Of a DNA stretch of 64,000 nucleotides, positions 52,841 through 61,739 are shown piece by piece. Below the pieces are notes generated by a model. That model was not told the DNA's origin. It saw only the letters and a list, made by a program, of their open reading frames with translations, and did no database searches. The stretch is from contig OW818645.1 in the NCBI GenBank assembly GCA_942492835.1, forward strand, positions 2,914,001 through 2,978,000, given 5' to 3'. Positions within the stretch are counted from its first letter, which is position 1. Every line of letters starts with the position of its first letter. The stretch comes from GWB2-37-7 sp942492835 (GTDB lineage Bacteria; Bacillota; Clostridia; Lutisporales; Lutisporaceae). A program made the position numbers and the translations under genes.

Positions 52841-54236
52841 ACGAATCATCCATCTCCTTGTAGTGCTTAGCTTGCTGTTTCTTTCCTTGATTGGCTATTT
52901 AACCTACTTTGAACTTTTCGCAAAAGAAAAGATAGTTACAAATTCCTACAACCAAAGGCAGTGGGAAAGGGAGGACAATACCTTAAGAGGAGAGATTCTT
53001 GACAGAAATGGTGAAGTTTTAGCTCAAAGCCAATTTAAAGAAGGTAAGTATGAACGGGTTTACCCATATGGAAAACTATATAGTCAGGTTATTGGCTATA
53101 ACTCTCGCTCTTATGGGAAAACTTTGCTGGAGGCAAAATTTAATAAGCAGCTGCTAAATATCAATGAATTTACTCCGGTTCTTGATATTAAAGATAAGGT
53201 AATGGGAGAGCAAAAGGTAGGGAATAATCTTTATTTAACTATTGATCATAATCTTCAGGTAAAGGCTAGAGAATTGTTAAATGGAAAAAATGGGGCAATC
53301 GTAGCTATGGATCCTAAAACAGGAGCGGTTTTAGCCATGGTCAGCACACCAGATTTTGATCCAAACAGTAAAGCCCTGCAAGCTAATTGGACAGAATTGG
53401 TTGAATCAGAGGGCAAACCTTTACTGCCAAGAGCTACTAAGGGTTTGTATACTCCTGGTTCTATATTTAAAACAGCCATCAGCTTAGAAGCTTTAGAAAG
53501 TGGTCTTGGAGATGAGAAGTTTAAGGATGATGGATCAATTATAATTGACGGGAAAAAGTTCACCAATTTTGGAGGTGAAGTTTACGGTACTATTGGGTTA
53601 AAAGATGCTTTAACAGTATCTAGCAATGTGGTGTTTTCTCAAGTAGGGGTTAAATTAGGGGAAGATAAGCTGAAGGAAATGGCTAAAAATATTGGGATGA
53701 ACAGGGACATTCCTTTTGATATTTCTTTAGAGGTAAGCAGGTTTCCTTATTCTAGCATGGATGAGACAGATATGGCAGCTGTTGGTATCGGTCAGGGTAA
53801 GATATTGGTAACACCTCTTTATATGGCGATGTTAGTTTCATCTATAGCAGATGAAGGTGTTATGATGGAACCGTTTTTAGTCAGCGATGTGGTTTCTCCA
53901 AAAGGAATGGTCTTATGGAGCAGAACTCCTACCACACTGCGACGAGTAGCAGAAATACAAACTACTGAACAGGTAAAAGAAATGATGCAGGCTGTTGTAG
54001 AAAAGGGAACAGGCAGGAATGCAAGGATTCAGGGTAAAGATGTAGCAGGAAAAACAGGAACTGCGGAAAATGAAAAGAATGGTAAGGAACATGCTTGGTT
54101 TATTGGGTTTGCACCAGCAGATGACCCACAGATTGCTGTGGCTGTTATCCTAGAATACAGCGGCTCTACAGGTGGAAAAACAGCAGCTCCTATAGCAAGA
54201 GAAATCATAGCCAATTGGTTGAAAAGGGGAAAATAA
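52827..54236 (+). CDS. Class B penicillin-binding protein (PbpA type)
   Basis: The 469-residue protein has one N-terminal membrane helix (about 8-30), a short dimerisation part, and a transpeptidase domain with SIFK (catalytic Ser212, Lys215), SSN (265-267) and KTGT (409-412). It is shorter than FtsI/MrdA and resembles PbpA partners of SEDS proteins. It crosslinks new strands made by its upstream partner, with which it overlaps. A 14-bp terminator follows. Confidence 0.9.
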   Translation: MKQNKRIIHLLVVLSLLFLSLIGYLTYFELFAKEKIVTNSYNQRQWEREDNTLRGEILDRNGEVLAQSQFKEGKYERVYPYGKLYSQVIGYNSRSYGKTLLEAKFNKQLLNINEFTPVLDIKDKVMGEQKVGNNLYLTIDHNLQVKARELLNGKNGAIVAMDPKTGAVLAMVSTPDFDPNSKALQANWTELVESEGKPLLPRATKGLYTPGSIFKTAISLEALESGLGDEKFKDDGSIIIDGKKFTNFGGEVYGTIGLKDALTVSSNVVFSQVGVKLGEDKLKEMAKNIGMNRDIPFDISLEVSRFPYSSMDETDMAAVGIGQGKILVTPLYMAMLVSSIADEGVMMEPFLVSDVVSPKGMVLWSRTPTTLRRVAEIQTTEQVKEMMQAVVEKGTGRNARIQGKDVAGKTGTAENEKNGKEHAWFIGFAPADDPQIAVAVILEYSGSTGGKTAAPIAREIIANWLKRGK

Positions 54237-54270
54237 ATAAGTGCCAGGCTATTACACCTGGCACTTATTT
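54235..54270. terminator. Bidirectional terminator with RAYT-end-like sequence
   Basis: The arms at 54235-54248 and 54257-54270 (AAATAAGTGCCAGG and its inverse) form a perfect 14-bp stem with an 8-base loop, between two convergent genes. GTGCCAGG and ACACCTGGCAC match the left and right termini of the RAYT elements, so it may be a solo palindrome of that family put to use as a terminator. Confidence 0.75.
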
Positions 54271-54281
54271 ATTGTTTTACT

Positions 54282-56606
54282 TTATTGAACAACTGTTCCT
54301 ACTGTAATTGTTGCAGTGCTCATATCGCTTGATTGATCTGTTACTTTAATCTTTAAGCCGAAATTTGGCACTTTTCTACCTGCATCTGGAATTTGGCTGT
54401 TCATGTATGATAGTGAATCATTAAACATAGGAACTGCAGTAGTTGTATTATCTGTTAATGTAGCACCAACGCTTGTATTTGTTAAATCTAAGAACATTGG
54501 CTCTGAAGCAGTCATCTTAAATGCTGCATCATGTATTTGATAGCTTGTGCCTGCAACATCTCTACTGCTCCATATTAAAGCATTTTGGTCAGCATCTACT
54601 ACTCCTATGTAACCTTCTCCTGGGTGTTGACCTACAAAGTTGTCAGTGTATGAATCATCTACGTACCATACAACTAAGCCTGGTTCGTATGTCATTATGC
54701 TTGAACCTCTCATTATGTGAGCTAATGCCATATCAACACCAGCGTGGGATCTCCACTCTAAGAGATAGTATTGATCTGTATACATCATACCATTTGATTT
54801 TTCAAAGCCTTCAAGAACTGCATTTGAAGCATCTGCATTATCTGTATAAAGAACATTTTTACCATCTATTACTTTAATATTATCAACATAGAAGCCTGCT
54901 TCTGATACTCCTGGATCACTTACATAATTAAATCTAATATCTATGTTGCTGCCAGCGTAGCTGCTTAGGTTAAATGTTGCGCTTGTCCATCCTCTAGTTG
55001 CTCCAGTAATACCATTTCCTAAGTTTTGTTGAGCTGGATTTGTAGTTGTGGTAATACTACCTGCTATATTTGTCCAAGCTGTTGTTCCAGTTCTTCTTAC
55101 TTGTACATATGCATAGTCATAATCCTTTTCTATCTTGTACCATGTATTGAAAGTAAGTTGTGGTCTTCTGCCGCTTACCTGAACTCCAGTTAGAGTCATT
55201 GAATTGTTAAGATTATCTCCTTTTCCACTGAAATATTCATATTGACCATCATAAGGAGTATTAACAAGGGTTTCCTTCTTTGGAAGGTTGATTCTTACAT
55301 AGTCATTATTTGTTCCCTTTGAACTAGCTTGATCTAGAATGTAAGTTTTGGATGTACCGTTAAGATCAGTTTCGAAGTTTGCTACAGTACCTGTAAGCCA
55401 GTTGCCGCCATATCTTGCTTGGAAGTACTCTTTACAATATGGGCTAAAACCAGTTGGTTCAGTACCAGCCAGAAGGCCGCCCCAGCTTCCACTTGACATA
55501 ATTGACCAAAAACTTACAGGCTCACCTTGTCCTGTGTATTGTGTATCATACTCATCAGGTAAACCAATGTCATGTCCATATTCGTGAGCGCATACACCTG
55601 CTGCTCCGTCTTCTGGTTCAATTGTATAATCATATGCTGAGTAATTAGTTCCAGGTATTTGTGTTACATTTTCAAGATTCCAACTATGTGACCATATAGC
55701 ATCTTCTCCAAGTGTTCCACCACCAGCTTCTTCACCAACACTTGCGTGGAATATCATCAAATGGTCTATGATTCCGTCTGGTTCATTGAAGTTTCCGTCA
55801 CCGTCTATATCATTTGCATCAGTTACATCATAATCAGCAAGGTTAATATTTGGATCTTGAGCAATCTTTGCTAATGCTTCTGCAACCAATGCTCTAGGAT
55901 TAGAATCGTCGCCTGATGCATTATTACCACCGTAATAAGCTGCAGGTTGATTAGCAGTATACCATCCACTTACATGACCCATTACTGAATAGCTTCCGCC
56001 TGATTGTTGCTCGTAGAACTGTCTCATTGAAATCAAGTTTTGGCCATTTGGTCCAGCGTAGCCAGCAGCACCAAACAACATATCTTGGAAGTGGCTAGTT
56101 GGATAATCTGTGTAATATAAATCTGTATCTGCAGGCTGAATGTTATTGTGTGTAAAATCTGGGAATTCCATAAGTACTGCTAATATATTATCAGTCTTTA
56201 CAGTACCAGTATAAGTTTCGTTAACAATAGTATTGTTTTCTGATGCTGCATTATTAAGCTCATCTATTTTTGCTTTTATTGCACTATCTGCTTTTGCCTT
56301 TTCTTTGTATAGTTCACCTTTTTTATTAGATGTATTGCTCATCTTATGTTTTAAGAATTCCTTAACTGCTTTGTCTGCTTCTTCCTTAGAAGCATTTTTT
56401 GAAATCTTTCCAGATTTCCTTAGCATTTCTTCAATTCTGTCAAGCTTTGCAATATTTGAATCGAAAGGTCCCTTGACATATGAGATATTGGTCTGATCGT
56501 TGCTTGTTTTATTTGTGTTTACTGCTAGAGTATCACCTGTTACACCTAATGTCAGGCTTAACGTTAATACTACTGACACAGCTACACTTAAGATTTTCTT
56601 GTTCAT
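54282..56606 (-). CDS. Secreted M6 metalloprotease (immune inhibitor A type)
   Basis: The 774-residue protein has a signal peptide (about 1-28), a propeptide-like region, and a catalytic domain with HEYGH at 341-345 followed by DIGLPDEYD, the HExxHxxGLPDE zinc signature of M6 proteases. A C-terminal MAM/beta-sandwich domain (about 470-600) carries NIDIRFNYVSDPG. It degrades host or environmental proteins outside the cell. GGGGG is the ribosome site. It faces the PBP gene across a shared terminator. Confidence 0.9.
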   Translation of the reverse strand: MNKKILSVAVSVVLTLSLTLGVTGDTLAVNTNKTSNDQTNISYVKGPFDSNIAKLDRIEEMLRKSGKISKNASKEEADKAVKEFLKHKMSNTSNKKGELYKEKAKADSAIKAKIDELNNAASENNTIVNETYTGTVKTDNILAVLMEFPDFTHNNIQPADTDLYYTDYPTSHFQDMLFGAAGYAGPNGQNLISMRQFYEQQSGGSYSVMGHVSGWYTANQPAAYYGGNNASGDDSNPRALVAEALAKIAQDPNINLADYDVTDANDIDGDGNFNEPDGIIDHLMIFHASVGEEAGGGTLGEDAIWSHSWNLENVTQIPGTNYSAYDYTIEPEDGAAGVCAHEYGHDIGLPDEYDTQYTGQGEPVSFWSIMSSGSWGGLLAGTEPTGFSPYCKEYFQARYGGNWLTGTVANFETDLNGTSKTYILDQASSKGTNNDYVRINLPKKETLVNTPYDGQYEYFSGKGDNLNNSMTLTGVQVSGRRPQLTFNTWYKIEKDYDYAYVQVRRTGTTAWTNIAGSITTTTNPAQQNLGNGITGATRGWTSATFNLSSYAGSNIDIRFNYVSDPGVSEAGFYVDNIKVIDGKNVLYTDNADASNAVLEGFEKSNGMMYTDQYYLLEWRSHAGVDMALAHIMRGSSIMTYEPGLVVWYVDDSYTDNFVGQHPGEGYIGVVDADQNALIWSSRDVAGTSYQIHDAAFKMTASEPMFLDLTNTSVGATLTDNTTTAVPMFNDSLSYMNSQIPDAGRKVPNFGLKIKVTDQSSDMSTATITVGTVVQ

Positions 56607-57274
56607 TTGAATCCCCCTTAAATTATTATATTCTTAGCAGTGATTCATTTTTATGCAAATCACTGCATAAGTACTTCGTTAAATAGACTAAACTTGTTTT
56701 TCTTATAATCTTTAGATGTAGGTTGAGACTAAAAAATATTTGTAATATCTAGAAATATTTAGGGTAACTTTATATTACGTACTGCATAAACTGCTGCATA
56801 CAAATAGAATTTATGCAATTATATGATATGACATTACATTTCCATTTTCTTTTCCTTAATTAATAGAATTATATAACGTAAGTTTTAATTATATATTATA
56901 TATTTTACTTCGAAATTGCAATAGTTTTTGTGTTTTTTTTCGCTATATTTCGAATATATTTTTACTTTTAATTACTTAGTTATCTGTTGCAAATTTAGAA
57001 GAATACTAGAAGTGTGATGTTAATATGGAGCAGTTTGAATGTAAATACAGTAGTATATTTATACACGTAGCCAATAGCCTTAATAAGGAATTGACAGCTT
57101 TTATTTATGAATTTTGTTGCCATTCAATTTATGTGTTCTATATAGCTACAATATATAAATATTGTTTAAAAAAGCCTCTTACAGCAAAAAAGATTTTTGT
57201 GATACAATTATTGTATATTACACAAATATATATCTGAAAATACTACTTAAAACTAGGAAGCAAGGAGGAAGATT
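56607..57274. other. Long AT-rich intergenic region
   Basis: No convincing gene. The part near the protease gene has several CTGCATA and TGCATAAA half-sites (about 56660-56820) that could bind a regulator of the protease. Near CarD, GATACAATTATTGTATATTACAC (57199-57223) is an imperfect dyad. The short frame at 57025 has no ribosome site. Confidence 0.35.
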
Positions 57275-57769
57275 ATGTTCAAAGTTAATGATTATGTTGT
57301 ATACAATTCAATAGGAGTATATAAAATTATTGATATTAGGAAAGAAAAAGAAATAAGTAATAATGAAACTGAATACTATGTTTTACAACCGGCCTACAGC
57401 AATAATTTGACCATTAAGACCCCTGTGAACAATCCAAAAGTTTTGATGAGAGGGGTTATCACAAAAGATGATGTTTTATCATTGATATCGACTATGCCAG
57501 AAAAGGAAACAAATTGGATATATAATGATAGAGAAAGAAATGAAAATTTTAAAGCGGCTCTTAAAACGGGAGAAAGTGAAGAATGGGTAAAACTTATTAA
57601 GGCACTATATCTGGAGAAACAAGGTAAAATTGACATTGGTAAAAAACTAATGAAGACAGATGAAGAAATTATGAAAGCTGCTGAAAAAAACTTATATGAA
57701 GAGTTTTCAATAGCTTTGAACATTTCACCTGATGAAGTAGTTTCCTTTATTCATGATCATATATCATAA
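57275..57769 (+). CDS. CarD/CdnL-family transcription regulator
   Basis: The 164-residue protein has an N-terminal CarD/TRCF-RID-like domain (MFKVNDYVVYNSIGVYKI, residues 1-60) that binds RNA polymerase beta, and a helical C-terminal domain (about 75-160) that contacts promoter DNA. It should stabilise open complexes at rRNA or stress promoters. AAGGAGG is the ribosome site. It is single and faces the desaturase gene. Confidence 0.88.
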   Translation: MFKVNDYVVYNSIGVYKIIDIRKEKEISNNETEYYVLQPAYSNNLTIKTPVNNPKVLMRGVITKDDVLSLISTMPEKETNWIYNDRERNENFKAALKTGESEEWVKLIKALYLEKQGKIDIGKKLMKTDEEIMKAAEKNLYEEFSIALNISPDEVVSFIHDHIS

Positions 57770-57852
57770 ATACACCAACTTGTTCTTATATATGATAACT
57801 AACAGAAGATATGATTATACTATCAAAAAGGTTAAATCTCGATATTATCGGA

Positions 57853-59352
57853 CTAAGATCGTTTATTTTTTATTATTTCTTGAGCTACAAGCTTACTTGA
57901 AAGCAAGACAATTGATACCCCAGGACCTGGATGAACGGAGCTTCCTACAAAATATAAGTTATCTACGGTCTCTGATTTTAAATGGGGTCTAAAATAATTT
58001 GTTTGTGTTAGCGTAGGACTTATTCCAAAGGCGGTACCGCCATATGAGTTAAAGTTATTCTTCAAATCTTTTGGGGTAAGGTAGCTTTCAAACATAATAT
58101 TCTCTTCTATATACTCTAGTCCTTCAATATTTTTAAGAGCAGAAATAGTATTATCTCTCATAAATTTGATGGTATTTTCATCCCAAGCTATATTATCAAA
58201 AAATAAATTTGGGACACGTACTACAATACTTAAGCATTCACCATTGTTTTTTATCATACTGCTGTCAAGATTAGTAGGACAATATATATAAAAGGAAGGG
58301 GCAGTTGGTAAATTACCTGTAAACGCTAAATCGATATTCTCCTTAAAGTTAACATTTATATATAGATTATGAACTGAAAGCTGAGGGTATTTTTTCTTTA
58401 AACCTAAATAAATTATAAAGGTAGAGCAAGTGTATTTCATGTTTTTTAATTTACTAGAGGTATATTTTCCTTTGTGAGCATCACTTTTTATAAGGGTATC
58501 CATTGTGTAAGGAAAGTCTGCATTGCTTATTACGATATCTCCGAAAACCTCTTCTTGATTTTTCGCTTTTATACCAACAGCCCTATTTTCAGAAATCAAA
58601 ATTTCATCCACATCATAATTCGTTATGATTTTTCCTCCAAAGTGGTAAATCGCTTTTTCTAGGGCTTTAACATAGGAGTACATTCCACCCTTTAAATGCC
58701 ACAAACCATATAACTGAGCTACTACAGGAACTAAGGTATAAATACTTGGTCCCTCAAAGGGAGAGATACCTACATATAAAGACTGATAACATAAGAATTC
58801 TTGCAATTTTTTATCCTTCACATACTTTGAAACTAATTGATATGAGGTTGAAAATGTTTTCGTTTTGAAGGAATTTATTAAGGATGAAGGATTAAAAAAG
58901 TCAACAGGATTCTCAAAGGTCTTTTGTAAAAAGTGTTCATCTGCAATTATATATCTTTCATATACTTCGGATAATAATTTAAGATATCCAATAGAATCTT
59001 CTTTTGAAATTGATTCTAAGGTGTTTATTAATGAAACTATATCTCTAGTAAAGTCATAATGAACTTGATCGTGGTAAAAGCAGCGATAAGTAGGATCAAT
59101 CTTCATAAATTCTAAATAGTCCTTATAATCTAAATTTGCATAACTAAAAACTTCCTCATAAATTTCTCGGTTCATTAAAATAGAAGCTGTTAAATCGAAG
59201 GTAAAAGGCTCATTAACTAATTGATTTGTTTTACCACCGATGGTGCTATGTTTTTCATAGATATTGACATCGAAGCCTTTGCTGAGTAATCTTACAGCTG
59301 TAGATAAACCACCAATGCCAGAACCTATAATTATCACTGATTTTTTCATCAT
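57853..59352 (-). CDS. CrtI/CrtN-like carotenoid desaturase family FAD protein
   Basis: The 499-residue protein has the FAD-binding GSGIGGLSTAVRLLSKGF at the start and the C-terminal HPGPGVSIVLLSSKL typical of the phytoene/diapophytoene desaturase family. It would dehydrogenate an isoprenoid, but no phytoene or squalene synthase gene is near, so its substrate is open; a flavin oxidoreductase or isomerase relative is possible. It is on the minus strand, convergent with CarD. The second codon is also ATG. Confidence 0.8.
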   Translation of the reverse strand: MMKKSVIIIGSGIGGLSTAVRLLSKGFDVNIYEKHSTIGGKTNQLVNEPFTFDLTASILMNREIYEEVFSYANLDYKDYLEFMKIDPTYRCFYHDQVHYDFTRDIVSLINTLESISKEDSIGYLKLLSEVYERYIIADEHFLQKTFENPVDFFNPSSLINSFKTKTFSTSYQLVSKYVKDKKLQEFLCYQSLYVGISPFEGPSIYTLVPVVAQLYGLWHLKGGMYSYVKALEKAIYHFGGKIITNYDVDEILISENRAVGIKAKNQEEVFGDIVISNADFPYTMDTLIKSDAHKGKYTSSKLKNMKYTCSTFIIYLGLKKKYPQLSVHNLYINVNFKENIDLAFTGNLPTAPSFYIYCPTNLDSSMIKNNGECLSIVVRVPNLFFDNIAWDENTIKFMRDNTISALKNIEGLEYIEENIMFESYLTPKDLKNNFNSYGGTAFGISPTLTQTNYFRPHLKSETVDNLYFVGSSVHPGPGVSIVLLSSKLVAQEIIKNKRS

Positions 59353-59474
59353 TTCACCTTATATAATGAACATTAGAAAATTCACTATACCTTTCCTTTT
59401 AGTTAACAATTTATTAAAGATATTATTGCCATTATTTCTTGTGATATTCTTTTGCTGGTAATCTTATTCATTTA

Positions 59475-59512
59475 TTGACATACTATTAAAGGAATGGTAT
59501 AACAAGTTATAC
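59475..59512 (+). promoter_or_regulatory. Promoter with overlapping operator for the AbrB-type gene
   Basis: TTGACA (59475-59480), 17 bases, TATAAC (59498-59503). GTATAAC (59497-59503) and GTTATAC (59506-59512) form a perfect 7-bp dyad over the -10 box, a likely autoregulatory operator. Confidence 0.65.
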
Positions 59513-59548
59513 AAGTGGCATGAATTATACAGAAATGGGGATAGGGAT

Positions 59549-59779
59549 ATGAATATGAAAGTACCAGAAGGAAAGTTTATGAGTACTGTAAAGGTTGGTG
59601 AAAAAGGACAAATCGTAATTCCTAAAGGAGCGAGGGATTTATTTGATATAAAGCCTGGTGATACGTTACTTTTGCTTGCTGATAAAATACGGGGAATAGC
59701 TATTGTTCAGAATGATGGATTTATGGATTTTGCAAATTCTGTTTTTGCTGCACAGGAAAAACCGGAGGAGGCAGAATAA
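59549..59779 (+). CDS. AbrB/SpoVT-type DNA-binding protein
   Basis: The 76-residue protein has the swapped-hairpin AbrB domain (STVKVGEKGQIVIPKGARDL, then FDIKPGDTLLLLAD at residues 11-50). It binds DNA as a dimer or tetramer. The ATG at 59549 follows GGGGATAGGG; a second in-frame ATG follows two codons later. The palindrome over its promoter suggests autoregulation. Terminator at 59841. Confidence 0.85.
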   Translation: MNMKVPEGKFMSTVKVGEKGQIVIPKGARDLFDIKPGDTLLLLADKIRGIAIVQNDGFMDFANSVFAAQEKPEEAE

Positions 59780-59840
59780 CGGCACAGATAAATGAATTGC
59801 AATGCTTACTCTATCTCATAGAGAACTTGCTCAAAATAAT

Positions 59841-59872
59841 ACACCTTTTGATTGCATCCAATCAAAAGGTGT
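59841..59872. terminator. Strong bidirectional terminator
   Basis: The arms at 59841-59854 and 59859-59872 (ACACCTTTTGATTG and its inverse) form a perfect 14-bp stem with loop CATC, between the convergent AbrB and chemoreceptor genes. Confidence 0.8.
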
Positions 59873-59898
59873 ATATATTGTATTTCTACATCTTAATA

Positions 59899-61419
59899 CT
59901 AATTCATTTCTTCAAGTACTTGGATAAGCTCTTCGGATATATCACCAATATTGTCAACTGAAGTAGCTACTTCTTTCATGGATATAAGCTGACCCTGTGA
60001 TGCAAGTGATATGCCCTTTAATTCAACTAAGTTTTTATTGTTTATATCTCTTATCTCTTCAACCAGCTCAACCAACTTGTTTCCATTGTCTGCTGCTTCC
60101 TGAGTAGCCTGTGCAATTTCCTGAACCCTATCGTTTACAACCTTGCCTGTACTTGCAACATTCTCAAAGGACAATCCGGCTTCATTAATAATATTTAATC
60201 CCTTGCCTACTAAGACTGCATTGCGATCCATTGACTCTACTGCATAGTTAGTATCCTGAAGTACTTCGTTTATAAGGGTGGAAATCTCCTTAGTTGCTTT
60301 CTCAGATTGTTCCGCAAGCTTTCTTATTTCATCGGACACTACAGCGAAACCCCTGCCATATTCCCCTGAACGCGCTGCTTCTATAGCAGCATTTAGCGCT
60401 AGTAGATTAGTTTGGCTAGAAATATCCTTTATTACCTCTACTATTTGACCTATTTCATTGGATCTTTGTCCAAGCTTATTAATTATGTCCTTACTTTCTA
60501 CAGTTGTTGTCTCAATTACCTTCATTTCTTCGACTGCTTCTTTTATTATTATGCCACTCTTTTCTGTAAGCTTGTTCAACTCAGCAGACATATCTGATAC
60601 TACCTTGCCTTCTTCTGCTGTGTTGCTTAGATTACTGGATATTCCCAATATAGATTCTGTTGCTTGATTAATAAAATTATTGGCATTTTCTGACCCTAAT
60701 GTTATCTGGCTCGTATTGTTTGTTATTTGCTCATTAAGCTTAGTTGTTTCGCTTGTTGTATTGGATAATAAATCAACGGAGCTTACTAATATATTTGAAA
60801 CCTTTGTTGACTTATTAATCAAAGACAGAAGCTTATTCAAAAGAGTCTTTTGCTCCTCCGAACCAACTACATCCTCCAGCATATTCTTTGTACGTTCGGA
60901 AAGAATTATATAGATAAGAGCAAGCGCTGCAACCTCTATATCTCTTGAAAGTACAGGTATAAACCAATCATTTTCATAATTAGCATCTAGCATTAAACCT
61001 GTATTTGTACTTATTATTTGACTCATTGTTAGAAATACCATGGATACAATCAGTGAATACCAGCTTAGCTTTTTTGAAAAATATAAGCTTGCTAAAGTAA
61101 CTGCATAAATCCACAGTACAACTACATCCTTAGATAGAAAGATATTTATAATAGCGACAGTCAGAGCTGCATTAGTTACAATCAAATACTTAATCCAATA
61201 ATTCTCTTTCTTTAATACAAATACAAATACAGCAGGAATTAGTAATAGTATAGCAGCTATTGAAAAAGCAATTCCTACCTGAAACAAATCACTTAAAAAT
61301 ATCTTAAGTATCTGCATCAAATAAACTACAACTAAAAATCCTATAGATGCCAACATTATTTTGGCGCAAAGTTTGTTTGTCTCGAACTCATTCTTTATAA
61401 GCAGGTTATTCTTATTCAT
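59899..61419 (-). CDS. Methyl-accepting chemotaxis protein without HAMP
   Basis: The 506-residue protein has about six membrane helices (about 20-190) and then directly a cytosolic MCP signalling domain with SSQTNLLALNAAIEAARSGE and the hairpin tip. No periplasmic ligand domain or HAMP domain is seen, so it senses the membrane, energy state or small molecules in it. The ATG at 61419 behind GGGGGGA is preferred over an upstream in-frame start. Confidence 0.88.
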   Translation of the reverse strand: MNKNNLLIKNEFETNKLCAKIMLASIGFLVVVYLMQILKIFLSDLFQVGIAFSIAAILLLIPAVFVFVLKKENYWIKYLIVTNAALTVAIINIFLSKDVVVLWIYAVTLASLYFSKKLSWYSLIVSMVFLTMSQIISTNTGLMLDANYENDWFIPVLSRDIEVAALALIYIILSERTKNMLEDVVGSEEQKTLLNKLLSLINKSTKVSNILVSSVDLLSNTTSETTKLNEQITNNTSQITLGSENANNFINQATESILGISSNLSNTAEEGKVVSDMSAELNKLTEKSGIIIKEAVEEMKVIETTTVESKDIINKLGQRSNEIGQIVEVIKDISSQTNLLALNAAIEAARSGEYGRGFAVVSDEIRKLAEQSEKATKEISTLINEVLQDTNYAVESMDRNAVLVGKGLNIINEAGLSFENVASTGKVVNDRVQEIAQATQEAADNGNKLVELVEEIRDINNKNLVELKGISLASQGQLISMKEVATSVDNIGDISEELIQVLEEMN

Positions 61420-61739
61420 CCCAGTCCCCCCTATTTTATAGTAACATGTGTACATTTTACCACATTATATAAAATCCGCAAATTGAATTTTTAATATAAT
61501 TTTACAGGGAAATATGTGCCAAGGAATACGTCTGGACGGTTATTGAATTGAAAATAGCCTTCTATATATTATAGGTATAGATATCGTTCATAGAGAGTAT
61601 TAGTTCGTATATTTAGGTTTAAACATGCTGGTATGATATAATGACAAAGTTAGTATACGTACCAGGATATACTTCCTGATAATAGAAATTAATTTCTGGA
61701 AGATAATAATAGTAGAAATATAAAGAAAGAGATGAACAA

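Noticed and set aside
57025..57237. Open frame of 70 codons upstream of the CarD gene
   Set aside because: No ribosome site, hydrophobic low-complexity composition and no family; it lies in very AT-rich intergenic DNA.
57753..57992. Plus-strand frame overlapping the end of the desaturase gene
   Set aside because: It lies antisense to a clear gene and has no ribosome site.
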